64,000 nt of DNA. It comes from Gentiana macrophylla. Taxonomy: Eukaryota; Streptophyta; Magnoliopsida; Gentianales; Gentianaceae. The stretch's first letter is position 1; each line of letters starts with the position of its first letter. The position numbers and the translations under genes were made by a program. The stretch lies in contig CM047814.1 in the NCBI GenBank assembly GCA_026214975.1, positions 17,321,541 to 17,385,540 of the forward strand. Reading direction: 5' to 3'. Of this stretch, positions 36,712-49,129 are shown in pieces. The notes under the pieces are model-generated. The model was not told where the DNA came from. It searched no databases and saw only the letters and a list, made by a program, of their open reading frames with translations.

Positions 36712-37415
36712 TTTGCGTTTCTCTATCATTGATGTTTTGTAGAAGAAGTAACGTCGCAATAGTGATGTTTTTTTATCCGTGAAAAATAATCATGGTTTTC
36801 GAAATAATCTTTTGAATGTGCAAGCTAAGCACTCGTGATGCCGAAACTAATTACGAAATGTCGGTAGAAACCTCATTTAATTAGAAACATCGATGTAAAT
36901 GCTTATAATGCAGTTTTTACGTTCTTAAACTAAATCACCATCACTTTGAACCAAGCTTGGTCATGTGCCTAGGCATAGAGCCCCACGCAAACCGAATTTT
37001 TTGGATTGGTTTTACAATTTAGGATCAAACGCTTACCGTTTTACTAAAACCAATTAAATCTTCAAGAAAACATAATAGAGATGAGGGTGCGAAACAATTC
37101 TCTTTCTTTCTAATTGATTCAATTAAGAGTGAATCGAAAGAGACAAAGAACTAGGGTTTTCACCCATTGCACGAAATAAAAGAGGTTTTTCGTTATTGTA
37201 CATGAAAGTTGGAAAGGGAATATTACCTTAATCGATTGAGAACTCATTGTAAGAGGCGAAGCTGCGATTCTTGGAATTCAATCTTTAAGATGGTGAGAAA
37301 GAATCTCAATTGATGAAAACCACCACCTTTGCATGAAATAGAAAAAAGTTTTTTTTTATCGTATATATGTAAAATACTAAATCTGTTGTCGGTTTACATA
37401 GAAGAAAGTCTAATG
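36712..37415 (+). repeat. Long inverted repeat, inner part of left arm
   Basis: Complementary to 37416-38125. Examples are cgatgtaaatgcttataatg against cattataagagtatttacat, and ccgaattttttggattgg against ccaatccaaaaaattcgg. The axis of symmetry is near 37415. Confidence 0.85.
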
Positions 37416-38207
37416 TATATATACCACCTTCTATGTACAACGACAACAGTTTTAGCATTTTACATATATACGATAAAAAAAACCCTTTTTCTATTTCGTG
37501 CAAAGGGTGGTTTTTCGTCAATTGAGATTCTTTTTCAGACCATCTTAAAGATTGAATTCCAAGAATTGCAGTCTCGTCTCTTACAGTTGTTCTCAATCAG
37601 ACAAAGGTAATATTCCCTTTCCAACTTTAATATACAATAACAAAAAACCTTTTTTTTATTTCGTGCAATGGGTGAAAACCCTAGTTCTTTGTCTCTTTCG
37701 ATTCAGTCTTAATTGATTCAATTAGAAAGCAAGAGAATTGTTTCACACCCTCATCTCTATTATGTTTTTTTGAAGATTCAATCAGTTTTAGTAGTACGGT
37801 AAACGCTTGATCCTAAATTGTAAAACCAATCCAAAAAATTCGGTTTGCATGGGGCCTCTAGGTCCAGGCCACAGGACCAAGCTTGGCTCAAAGTGATAGT
37901 GATTTAGTTTAAGAACGTAAAAATTGCATTATAAGAGTATTTACATCAATGTTTATAAATGAGGTTTTTACTGGCATTTCGTAATTAGTTTCGGCATCAC
38001 GAATGCATAGCTAGCACATTCAAAATATTATTTCGAAATCCATGATTATTTTTCACGAAAAATAAAATATCACTGTTACGACGCTACTTCTTCTACAAAA
38101 CCTCGATGATAGAGTAACGTAAATGAAAGTGATGTTCCTATATGAAGTGTCAAAGTAATTTTACAATGTTATGATAAAAGTAAATACACGAAACCCAACC
38201 CAAAGTG

Positions 38208-38242
<35 letters not shown>

Positions 38243-38447
38243 AAAGAAAAAAAAGAGGTGCCATTAGACTGAGCCTCCCTAAATCTAAATTTAAGTGATA
38301 TCTCAAAATCTGAGTGATATAACCACGCATTTAAAATATGAAAATGATACATGTGTAATTTTTTTCTTCAAAGCTACATCATTTTTGTGATAATATCAAA
38401 TAACTTATGTTTGAGAGATCACTTAACGCTACCGCTCGAAGGATCCT
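37416..38447 (-). repeat. Long inverted repeat, right arm
   Basis: Uninterrupted arm of about 1.03 kb, pairing with 36712-37415 and 34206-34515. It includes a long A-rich run at 38207-38252 where the left arm has only a short tract. Short open stretches on either strand mirror each other and are by-products of the symmetry. Confidence 0.85.
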
Positions 38448-39043
38448 TCCACTTGCCAATATACCCTTTTTAAAAAAAAAAATTATAGAGAAAAAAAAGG
38501 TAATCCACAAAATAAACATCTTACATCCACCGAAGATCATTTGTAGAGAAGAAAACTTTATTCAAGTCCCTAAACTACAAGTCTCTGCTTAGATACACAA
38601 TAGAAATCTTGATGCATTTCATCCTAAATATAAATAAATCTACATAATAGAGAAAAATGTATTAGGCCTGTAACATAAGTAATCTTTTAAGAGATATACT
38701 AATGTGACACGGGTACATACCGGAGAACTCTGAGGTTGTGATCACTACGTGGCAGCTCATTGATTAATACAGCAGAAGATCACAGCAGCATTAAGTTACG
38801 GCAGAAGCTTGTGTGTTCAAATAACAATTAAGTGTTTGAGTTTGATTCTTTTAGCGAAAGAAACAAATAAACACAATAAGCTTAAACAAGCCAAAACTGA
38901 ATCTGTTCACAAACAGTTATGTTCCTTAACAACTCTAATGAAAATGGTTGATGGGTACTAGTAAAAGACAGAAAAAAAAACGTTCAGACAACGATGATTC
39001 CCCCAACGCTGCTAACTAGGGAAATCCCTGTAAGATTGTCAGT
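38448..39043. other. 3' flank of cyclin-L copy B
   Basis: No gene. Homology with copy A stops near 38996, about 50 bases below the stop codon; further down the two flanks differ completely. Confidence 0.55.
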
Positions 39044-40407
39044 TCAGTGATGCCTACTACTACTACTGCGTTCCTTTTCTCGCGATGATGAATAAGAAGA
39101 ACTGTGGTAGCCACGGTCTCGTGATGAGTGATGTTTTGCTTTCTCCCCATGCCCTGAATCCTTTCCTTTGTCCCTTGAACGATGACCCTGGTTGTCCTTG
39201 ACTCTCTGCCTTTCGGTTTCAGTGTCTTCCCGGTCCCTTTCACGGTCAGATTTGCTTCCACGGTCATGACCCCTACTACTAGTCTTCCCACCTCTATCCT
39301 TCTCCCTTTCCCTATTCCGATCCCGATCACGATCTCTTTCCCTTCCCCTCTCTATGTTCCTTTCCCCGCCTGCCTCTGTTCTGTTTTCGCCTTGCAGCTG
39401 TGGAGCAGACTCGGCTCTACCTTCTTCCTCAACAGGAACGCCTCTAGATTCAGGGTCAGACTTTTTCGAGTCCTTGGATTTATCCAGAGCAACTCTAAGC
39501 GGCACGTCTTTACCTAATTCCTTATTTGCTGCAGTGTTAGGAGTATCAGCATTCATCGTTGAGCCATTTGAAGGGCCTTCCTTACCAACTGGCTGAGCTG
39601 AGTCCCAGGACTTGTTGTTGTTAGATGATTTTGTGAAAGATCCTCCTTCCTTACAAACCGATATATATTGTGCCTTGGGAAGCGAGTACAAGTGGGCAAG
39701 TACTCTGCATACTTCTTCAATCCCTGATTTATCAGCATCGAAAGCTAACCACCAAGGAGGATCCTCAGGAAGGGGTATTTGAAATCTACGTGTAGCTGCA
39801 TAAATGACTCCACAAGCAACAACTTCACTCTTGAATCTCACGCATAATGTTGTCCGTAAGCTGTCATTTGCAAGATTCCATGCTTCTTGCCTCACCTCAG
39901 CACGTGTCTCTAAGGTTGCAAGATAATTTGAAATGAATTTATGAGGATGCTCCACATGACAAATGAAACCCATTTCTTTCAAGAGATGTCGTTCGGTTCG
40001 AATGAGGTCGGCCTTCAAATCAGCGTATTTCTTAGATGCTATATCCAAATGCTCCAAGGGCAGATTCTCCCTCCTACATTCCATCCGATGCAACACAATC
40101 AGCACTTGCCTTGCCTTTCTTGGGCTTTCTTCAAGCTTGGAAGCGAGCCACGTGCAACTTGCAGCTACCCTCTTGACATTAAAACGTGCAAACGACTTCT
40201 TGCAATAGAACCGGTGAAACAGAACTTGCCCGGTAGCCATAACAGCTTGTGGCAATTTGAGCAGAATGCCGCTTTCTTGAATAAGATCACACCCGATATG
40301 TCGAAGAGTAGTTTCTGTAGCTTTGTCAATTCCATCTTTCCTCGAAAGGCGAATCCTCAAGCTGCTCGTCAGTCAAGTAAAAGCGTGTCGATCGCCGTAT
40401 AAATCAT
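39044..40407 (-). CDS. Cyclin-L, copy B (full RS tail; frame errors near N-terminus)
   Basis: Second cyclin-L copy, same strand as copy A and highly similar to it. One open frame covers both cyclin folds and a complete C-terminal RS-type tail rich in Arg/Asp/Glu/Ser (RDRDRDRNREREKDR, ending SSSSRHH) that targets such cyclins to nuclear speckles. The family ATG is at 40407, but compared with copy A there is one extra base at about 40383 and another at about 40347. As assembled, the first frame stops after about 12 codons and the conserved part opens only after the second. Otherwise about 450 residues would be expected, the normal family length. If the two insertions are assembly errors, this is the functional gene. 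The local segment LRHIGCD differs from LRIYGCD of copy A. Confidence 0.82.
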
Positions 40408-40437
40408 AGCTCTAAACTTAAGAATCCTTTGAAGAAT

Positions 40438-41895
40438 CTGCGCCACAGTAAAAAGCCAAACCATATTGTTTAACACTTATTATTCAGCCAGAATAGTAAC
40501 AAACAAAAGAATAAAGTCAACCATATGCATTGCTCAAAAATTGATCGTATCTACTGAAGTAAACAAAGAAAATAGCTCAAATAAACATCAGTACCAGCCA
40601 GGTGAAAACCAGTGCTTGCCCAACACAAAGGCGGCGTGGATTTTCAAGAACGAGAATCTTTTGATATGCTGGGAATCTTTTATGATACTCATCCACGCTT
40701 GAAACGTATCTTAATGCCGGAAAGTTGGATAGGAATCCAAGATGCTCATTGAAGGATTATATTTCCCCCCATTTTATGAAATCCAAGATGCTCATTGAAT
40801 ACTAAGAAAAAATTTCCGCTTATTCTAAAATTTCAAATATTCAAAGATTGTACGGTCTGTTCTAAATTAACTAGAATAATGGAAGTCTCATTTCTATTTT
40901 GGAATTCTTTTGGGAATTCTCGATAGACTATAACCAAACTCACCAGTCACCAAGAAGCACGACAGAGACATGATTCCAGGGGGGAAAATTCTCACTCATA
41001 CACATAACAAATTAAGCTAAGAAATCTAAAGACATAAACATAAGAGAAAATATAATTTAGGGTACCAAAAACTCACGTGTTGCTTGTGATATTTAGACGA
41101 AGCCTTCCTAATTACAATTACAAAGAGACTTTAAAAAAAAAAAAAAAAAAGGGGAGACTGCTTTTAAAGAAAACACAAAACATGTTGACTGCTCTATTGA
41201 TAATTACTTCATATGAGAATATAAGCAACAATGCCTACAAGTAGAAGATCCATGTGTCTTGGCAAAATGCAAAACTGCATGCAAAAGACTATTGAGAAAT
41301 AATATGTGAGGGATGTAAGAGGGGGAATAAACTCATTGCAACGACTATCCCGTCAGTTGACTCAGTTTGGTAAAAACAATCTTATTTCTAACTCAATACA
41401 GAAGCCATAGCTAAACAAAAACTCAAGGCCATCGACAAACCATTGACACTTAATTTTCTTAATGTTATCACCATGCCACAACCAAAAACAATCAAGGAGT
41501 CATACATAATGTTATCACCATGCCACAACCAAAAACAATCAAGGGGTCATAAATAATGTATGTATTCGAAGAGGAGTTAAGTAAACCAAGCAGAAAGCAA
41601 GAAGTTGCAAGTTATATAAAATATTGTTCAAACCTGCCTATAAAATAAGAAATTTTCAAAAGGGGAGATGCAAATAGATTTCAGAAGACTCCTTACAAAT
41701 TACAATTGCATCGGCCCTATAAAAGAACATTCTGAGACCGAAACTAGATTTGTTTGAACTATCATGTACAACTCGTGCTCTTCAATTCTATCAAATTTAG
41801 CTCATGATATTAAATTCTAACAAATTTAACCCAGTCAATTTGCACCCATGTGCAGGAATTTCTCAAATTGAAGAAACAAACAACTACCAATTTAC
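40438..41895 (-). other. 5'UTR intron of cyclin-L copy B
   Basis: Same donor and acceptor sequences as in copy A. It is 263 bases longer, mainly because of a segment of about 290 bases at 40637-40927 that copy A lacks. The tandem atgttatcaccatgccacaa pair is also present (41461-41552). Confidence 0.7.
40637..40927. other. Segment present only in cyclin-L copy B intron
   Basis: Lies between blocks that are contiguous in copy A (..cacaaaggcggc / gactataaccaaactcac..). It contains a repeated aatccaagatgctcattgaa at two places. No terminal repeats or target duplication were seen, so it may be an insertion in B or a deletion in A. Confidence 0.6.
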
Positions 41896-42080
41896 CTGAA
41901 GAATCAGATGAGGCTTAAAGATATGACTTCGTCTTCAACCGTGGGCTGTGGACTGTGGACTGTGTGGTGCAGCAGTGCGGCGGCGCCGACAGGCAGGCGG
42001 CGGCAGCGTTGCTGGAGAACAGACGGAGGAGACTTTTAATTTTAATGGCCGAGGAGAAAGTGTGAAGGGGGTGAACGAAG
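41896..42080 (-). other. 5'UTR exon and promoter-proximal region, cyclin-L copy B
   Basis: Matches 32752-32930 with the same gcggcggcgcc-like GC-rich leader and one fewer gggctgt unit. Confidence 0.5.
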
Positions 42081-42365
42081 ATTTTGATTTAGGGATTGGG
42101 AGAGTGCAACCAGAAGAATTTTTTTCTTTTTAGAATTTATACTTATTTTTTTTCCTTTCTATTTTTTGAGGGGTTCCTTTCCATTTTGACACCTTATCCG
42201 TATAAAAAATGTTAGTGATTATCGGAGGATAGTTTGTTAAAAGCAAGATAAATCAAGTCTGAAATCTGAAATCTTAATTCTGAATAAATTAAGAATCGAA
42301 TATTTTAAGTCTTTGAAATTGATTAGATTGTTTAGTATAACTTATTATATTTGAAATTAGAATTT

Positions 42366-42886
42366 GTTTCGTGAGTGTGTATGTGGGTGTGGGTGTGTGG
42401 AGGTTGTAGGGTGGGTGGGGGTGTTGGTGTGGGGTAATGGGGGTGTAGGTGGGTGTACGGTGGGGTGTGGGTGTGGGTGTGGGTGAGGGTGTGGGTGTGG
42501 GTGTGGGTGTGGGTGGGTGACGGGTGGGTGTCGGGTGGGCGTGGGTGTGTGTGTAGGGTGTGGGGGGTTTGTGGGGGTGTAGGGTTGGCTATGGGTGTGT
42601 GGGGTGGTGGGTGGTGGGTGGTGGGTGTGTGTGTAGGGAGGGTGGGAGTGGGGGTGTTGGAGTGGGGGTGTGAGGGTGTAGGTGAGTATGAGGGTGTGGG
42701 GTGTGTGGGGGGTGGGTATGGGTGGGTGAGGGTGTGGGCGGGTGTGTGGTGTGTGGTGTGTGTGGGGGTATGGTTTGTGTGGGGTGGGTGGGGGTATGGG
42801 TGGGGTGGATGGTGGTGGGGTTGTGGGTAGGGGTGAGGGTGGGGTGTAGGTGTGAGGTAGGTATGGGTGTGGGGTGTACCCCTACC
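42366..42886 (+). repeat. G-rich GT minisatellite
   Basis: About 520 bases almost entirely of ggtgtg, gtgggt and gggtgt units with strong strand asymmetry (G-rich on plus). Open frames on both strands (Val/Trp/Gly one way, Thr/His/Pro the other) come from the repeat and are not genes. Many runs of three or four G give strong G-quadruplex potential. Confidence 0.9.
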
Positions 42887-43550
42887 TAACGTAGATTTAT
42901 TGAAAAAATTCAGCATTAAGTAGTTCATCAACCACTTAAAATTTTCCATGATTTTTCACGGGAAATTGAAAGATTAATTAATTAAGAGTGTTAAAAGTAT
43001 TATCAAACAACACTTTTTTTTAATAAACAACATTCTTTTAAGAATAAGTGTTAAGTGCAGTAATTAATACAAAATGCTTACTTACATAACAATTCTATCA
43101 GAGTATCATATTATTTATGTATTGATTTTGTGAAAATTGATTCTATAGTCAAGAACTGATTTTCTGTATAGTCGATGCATTAAGTAGTTGGACTATTTAA
43201 TTGATGTGTGAAATAATTATTTAGTGGGCTAAATAATTAAATACATGGAAAAGATATTTTTTTTATTTCGACCTTTTTGTGTATCATACGTGTGCTAACC
43301 TAATTGAATTAGGGGAAGAAATTTAGAAGAATGAAAAAAATGATAAATGGGTCAGGAATGACAAATTTCAAAATCGAGATATTAGTAAGAGACAATTGCT
43401 AATATAGTGACAAAAAATGCCCTTAATAATTTTAATAGTAACAATAGAGAACAAGTAAGAATAATCATAAAATGTAAGTAAACTAAATGAAAAAAATAAT
43501 AATATTTTAAAAAAAGTAAGTAATGTATTTTTATAAAATGTCAGTAATAT
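42887..43550. other. Flank between minisatellite and gypsy element
   Basis: 43103-43185 matches 33336-33420 (atcgattttatgaaaatcga-like hairpins), showing that the minisatellite region 42236-43100 interrupts the duplicated flank. The rest is AT-rich without genes. Confidence 0.55.
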
Positions 43551-45678
43551 TGATGTATTATTTTTATATGATTAAAAATACGTTATATTATTATGTTTTA
43601 TCAACGAATTCTATATAAAATATATGAAATTATGGTATAAAGTGTTAGTCTTTATAATTTAGAGTATTTAGTAATAATAATAATAAAAGTTGTAATTTTT
43701 GTACCGATTTTAGTAAATCGAAGTGTAAATGTCGATTTACGTGGGTATTTGTGGTATTTTATTGCGATTTATAAACCAAGACCCGAGAATCGACATATTG
43801 AAGTTTAATCATATCTCCGGAATGATTTAGAGAGTGCCACAAGTTTAAATGGTCAATTGAATAATTTAAGTGGATAAGTGGTAACCAATCTGGATAAGTA
43901 ATAATAGAAATATCTTCGACAAACGAATTACCATCAAAATGATATTTTCAGAAAAAGTGTTCTTCACGAAAGTTGTAGATTTTTCGAGAGTGTTCCAATG
44001 CAATTTAAATTATGAAGATTGGAGGTCTAGAACTTAAACGGTGATCAAGTGGCTAATCGACTTGGATTAAGAAAAAATCCCGTAAAAGCTTCGGAGGAAC
44101 ACGAGGTCATCAAAAAGCGTTATCTGGAGAAGAGTCCTTCATGAAAGTTGTAGAGTTTTCGAGACCTTAATTTTGGCATTTCGTTTGTGATTTTTGGAGA
44201 TCGTAACTCGAGATATGAATTTTACAAGTTATATATAATTATATATAAATATAATTATATCAACGCGCACATGCTTGAGTTAATCAAGAAGGTGGGAGTA
44301 ATCATTAGTCCGGACCGAGCCGGCTTTCTACCGGACCGGTCCGGCCTTTACCAATTTGCCTATATATAGAAGCTCATGAGAGAACATTCGGTGTACCAAA
44401 ATATATATAACACTCTCATATATATATTCTCCTCTCCTCTCTTTTCTTTTTTATTTTTAGTAGTAGTTGTAAATAAGGCGCTTACGCAGTAATAATGTAG
44501 TTTTAGTATCGTTGTAATGCTCGAGAAAATCTCGGAAGTCGGTTTTGCTAAAGAAGTTGTAATGTCCGGAAGATCGATTTACGAATCAATGCCGTATTAG
44601 AATAACTTTTCTTAAGTATTTATGTTTGTTTTGTATTTTTCGTTGTTATAATGTTTTTAGGCTAAATATAATCTGGCCAAAACTATGTAATCGGTTTTAT
44701 TTCGATCTTTTCGTTAAAGAAATGTTGTTAAGTTAAAATGACTAAAATTGAGTTAATTGAATCTTTTATTTTGATCGTATTCGTATTGACATATTTAATA
44801 GATCCGAGGAATTCATAATCTAATTATGAATTGGCGCCTCGTAGTCATGATATGAAATAAAAGATAGAAAAACCGGAGGGTAAAATTGGCCGTGTGAACA
44901 ACGTGATAACGGAATCCGATTTCTACCCGGGGTAAATTTGTTTTAGGAAAAATGAATTTTATTATAATTTGTACTCGAGATCGTAATAATGTTAAATCAT
45001 CAGTTTAATTGAAACTTAAACCGGAAAGTTGAATCGTCCGGCTTTGACAACCGGAGCCTTTAAAATAAAATTGACCGTTTGTGAACGGAATGACTCCTTT
45101 TATCTAAAGGTAGATTTGTACTCGGGACTGTTGATTAATTAGTTTACCGTAATGATTGTGGACCTTGGGTGATGACAATGGACATATGACAATTTCATAC
45201 GCTCGTGTGTGAAGGAATTGTTCACCTCAGGAGTGCACCGTTTCACTTACTCAATTGGACCTAAAATAAAAGGAGAGATCGAACACATTTCAATTAATCG
45301 AAAAGATCGTATAAACCAATTATATAAGTTTTGTGAGTTCTCTAAAATTATTTGTCTAATATATTGGTACCTATATATTTATATCTATATATATATTTTG
45401 CAATTTATGTACATCTATATATATTTATATATCTATATATATTATATTAGAATAACTTTTAAATTACGTATTTATTTTATGTTAACTAGAATAGTAGTGA
45501 TACGTGTGATAAAATTGCGATTTAGATCGAGTTAATAATGACTCTTTGGTGTTTAACCACACGTAAAAGAAATTACCAAGTTCACGAGGATTCGACACGA
45601 CTCATCATACTAGCACTACGATTTGACCCGGTACCTTGCCGGTTAGGATCTGTATAGCCTAGAAAAGGTCCGTCAACA
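43551..45678 (+). repeat. 5' LTR of Athila-like element
   Basis: Starts tgatgtattatttttatatg and ends ggtccgtcaaca before the primer site. U3 contains the GC-rich module at 44311 and a TATA box (ctatatatag, 44360-44369). Differences from the 3' LTR are mostly one- or two-base changes near C/G positions. Confidence 0.9.
44308..44370 (+). promoter_or_regulatory. LTR promoter module: cggaccgagccgg block plus TATA
   Basis: cggaccgagccggc, then accggaccggtccggcc (containing the palindrome ccggaccggtccgg), then ctatatatag about 20 bases downstream, followed by a CT-rich leader (ctcctctcctctcttttc). The arrangement looks like the U3 promoter of the element. The same module is at 58560-58620 in the 3' LTR, and related ones are at 52737 and 55061. 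Confidence 0.6.
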
Positions 45679-45681
45679 TTT

Positions 45682-45698
45682 TGGCGCCGTTGCCGGGA
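45682..45698 (+). other. Primer-binding site of Athila-like element
   Basis: tggcgccgttgccggga, three bases after the LTR end; the known primer-site form of Athila/Calypso-type elements, reported as complementary to tRNA-Asp. Confidence 0.8.
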
Positions 45699-45899
45699 AC
45701 GTCGCTAATTTCTTTTTTATGTGTCTATGGTTACTACTTGTATTAGCTTAAAATTCTAGAGAATAAGTCAACACTTTTCTTATCTCATTTCTATTTTATT
45801 TTTAGTTGGTTGTTACCTTTTAGGAAAATTACCAATTTTACTACTATCAATTTCGTGTTATTTTCTATTTTAGTTAGTTGATGACCGGAAGTGGTAAGG

Positions 45900-47950
45900 C
45901 CCTCTCGTTCCTTATAAGCCTGACATAAACACTTACGAAAGGCGATTAAGAGTAGAGTAAACGCGGTCATACTAGTCAGGAAATCTCGACCAAGAATCAT
46001 CTTCAAACAGAAATACGAGAATCATTTGAAATCGGTGATGAAACACACGAACAGAAGTGGAACATGCTCAGGGCATGGACAAAACCTGTTAACCCTAATA
46101 ATAATAATAATAGAAATAATCAAAATCGGAACCGAGAATAATCGTAATAATCCACCAAACCCGAGACCTATATGTGATCAAGCAGTAAGAAGAAACCGGA
46201 CTAATAATCCCATACTTTTACCTAATGAAGGAGCGAATAATTTGAAATTAAGTCTCATCTTTTGGTTTAATTGACATAAAGAGCCCAATTCTAGGAGAGG
46301 ATGATGAAGATCCACATCATCATCTCTATCTTTTTGAAGAAGCTGTGCAATACTGACCAAAAGTCAAGGTGCTCATAAGGAATTAACGAGAATGACTATG
46401 TTTCCTTTTTCTTTAAAAAAGGGCGAGAGCCGAGATTGGTTTATGTCTCTTCCACATCATTCACTTACTAGTTGGGAGGAGATTCAAGCTGAATTTCGAA
46501 ACAATATTTCACTCTGGACGAAATTTGGAATTAAAAGTCGAGGTTGCTAACTTTAGACAAGGATCCGAGGAAACTCTTGGGAATGCGTGGGAAAGGTTTA
46601 AAAAATTGTTAAGGCGTGTCCCGATCATGGTTATTCCTTAGATATGCAAATTCAACTCTTACATCGTAGAATTGAGAAAAGACTCACGTGCGGATGTAGA
46701 TCATGCATGTGGTGGTTCGTTAATGATGAGTGAAGCTCAAGCAGATTTACGATGCTATAGAAAAGATTTCCAAAAATAATGAGAATGTGGAAACCGGTTC
46801 TAGCACCGAAAAGTAGCTTTGGCAGGAGAATGTACGTCTAATACGGAAATTCTAGCACACTTGGAGAATTTGAGTAGGAAATTTGATGGTTTACAACGAG
46901 AATAAGAACCAAAATTCGAGAAAATAGTACACCAAATGAATACTCAAGTCATGATAATATGGCGTTAGGAGTGAAGAACCAACAGGATATTCAAGAGAGG
47001 AGGTGAGTTTTCTTCAAGAAAGATAGGAATTTGAACAATGCATACTCAAACTCGTTTAATGCTATTAGAAGAGATCATCCTACTTATCGATGGTCGAAAA
47101 CCCTAGTAAGCCAGGACAACCGCCATATATCGGTCCAGTATAGGAATAATAACCAAGTTTATCAAGAAAATACATCTAATCGAATTTACAATCATTACCA
47201 AGATCCTATCCTCAACATACCACTCAAAGTATACCGGTAACTTTCGAGTTCAACTCAACTGCAGGAAGGAGTTGAAAAATGGGAAAAACTAATGGAAAAT
47301 ATGATGGGTGTAGTATCTACTCAAGCTAAGAATATGGAAACAATGATGACTTCTATTGAGTACGATCACTAAAGATATGAGTACAATAAAAACATCTATG
47401 AGTGGACATGATACGAATGAGAACAATAGAAGCCTCGTTGAGGAATATGGAAGATCATTTGAGTAGGGAAGGTGAGCGTAACAACAGTAGACCCCGGGAG
47501 GATTACCAAGCAACACGCGAGTAAACCCAAGAGAGGTAAATGTTGTGGTTACGAGAAGTAGGAAGCTTAGTGGAAGCAATGGAGTAGAAAACTTTGGGAA
47601 TAATGAAGTAGAAAATGATTTAGATGGAAAGAATGATGAAACTAAAGATAAAGATGAATTCAGCGACGAGGAAGAAGAAATTATAGATAATTTCTTGAAA
47701 AGGAATAAGTTTGGAACACGAAAATGAAGGTGAAAATTGGGTAAAATCCCTAGGATTTTGAAAGACCCTATGGATAAAGATTTAAGGAATTTATTCAAGG
47801 AACATGTTAGAATAAATGAGAAGCAGGAAGAACCGAAAAATCGAAGTAGAGATTGATTCAGGGAACAATTTAAAGAAAAAAATTCAAGAACACGAAACAT
47901 GGCGACTAAGTAATACTCAAAGGTTTAAGGAAAAGGAAAAGAGAAATTAA
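45900..47950 (+). pseudogene. Athila-type gag remnant
   Basis: Fragments in several frames. PFSLKKGESRDWFMSLP with LTSWEEIQAEFRNNI (about 46393-46515) is the retrotransposon-gag core seen in plant gypsy Gag proteins. Downstream are charged stretches and no zinc knuckle, as is usual for Athila. It is heavily frameshifted. Confidence 0.75.
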
Positions 47951-48139
47951 CTAAGGAGCCAAAGGTTATAGATTTAGAATCTTTACCCTACCCTCTCAAA
48001 GATCAAATCAAAAGGCAAAAGCGATAAGAAGTATGCTCGTTTCCTTGATACTTTTCGTCATCTTCATGTTAATATCCACATTATTGAAGCTCGATTAATA
48101 TATACCGCCTATGGAAAGTTTCGAAAGAGATACTATCAA

Positions 48140-48795
48140 ATAAGAAAAAATTAGAGGAATATGAGAATATATGCCTAAATGAAGAATGTTACGCAGTCTG
48201 CAAAGATAAGTTACCACCTAAAGCGAAAGATCACGGAAGTTTTACGATTCCATGTGAAATTGGAGGATTTCTTTTTAAGAAAGTCTTATGTGATCTTGGA
48301 GCTAGTATAAATCTCATGTCTTATGAGGATTATAAAAAGCTAGGCATAGGAAAGCTTACTAAGACTGAAATGACTCTGCAAATGGCAGATAGATCGATTT
48401 AGTACCCTAAAGGAATGATTAAGGATGTACTGGTTAAAGTAGACAAATTCTATTTTCCAGTAGATTTTGTAGTTATGGAAATGGAAGAAGGATATTCAGC
48501 GCCTCTTATTCTAGGTCGTCCATTTCTAGCTACAGGAAGAACTTTAATCGATGTTCATAAAGGAGAGTTAATTTTGAGAGTCAATGAAGATGAAGTTGCT
48601 TTCAATATTTTTAAAGCTATGAACCATCCATATACATCACCAGAATCATGTTCTTTTATAGAAGATATTCATTACATCTATGATAATCGATTACCAACTT
48701 TTGAAGGCGAGTTAGAAGAATGCTTAACTCTGTCTATCTATAAAGAAGATGAGGAAGACATTGAAATGAAAGAGATAATCCTTTCTCACAGATAA
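48140..48795 (+). pseudogene. Athila-type aspartic protease remnant
   Basis: CDLGASINLMSYEDYKKLG carries the D-x-G-A active site in the DLGASIN form typical of Athila. YSAPLILGRPFLATGRTLID gives the second conserved LGRPFL block. One in-frame stop (around 48402, before YPKGMIKDV) splits the domain. Confidence 0.85.
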
Positions 48796-49129
48796 AGGAA
48801 GCTTTACTTTTAAGCCACCATGGCATAAGTATTTGGAGTTAGAACTAGAAGGACCGGTTCTTAAATCATCAATAGAAGATCCGCCAAAGAATGCGGAATT
48901 GAAACCGTTACCTTTAAATCGAAATATGCTTTTCTAGAAGCGATAATCTATTACCGATTATTATTTCATCTACTTTTAAGCGAAAGCGACAAGAAGATCA
49001 ATTAATAAGAATGTTAAGAAAGCATAAGAAAGCTTTTGGATGGACGATTGCCGATATTCGAGGTATTAGCCTACGAGATTTGTGTTCATAAGATAATTAC
49101 GAAAGAGGATGCTAAACCTTGTATTCAAC

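Noticed and set aside
37306..37610. Mirror-image 93- and 96-codon frames on opposite strands
   Set aside because: Caused by the inverted repeat around 37415; no protein motif.
42332..42949. Thr/His/Pro-rich 205-codon frame on minus and Val/Trp/Gly frame on plus
   Set aside because: Both are readings of the GT minisatellite; no start context or codon structure of a gene.
45209..45535. 108-codon Tyr/Ile-rich frame in the 5' LTR
   Set aside because: Comes from tatata repeats near the LTR end; not conserved in frame in the 3' LTR.
47289..47900. 203-codon Ser/Leu-rich frame on the minus strand
   Set aside because: Antisense of the gag region of the gypsy element; no motif, and the plus strand explains the sequence.
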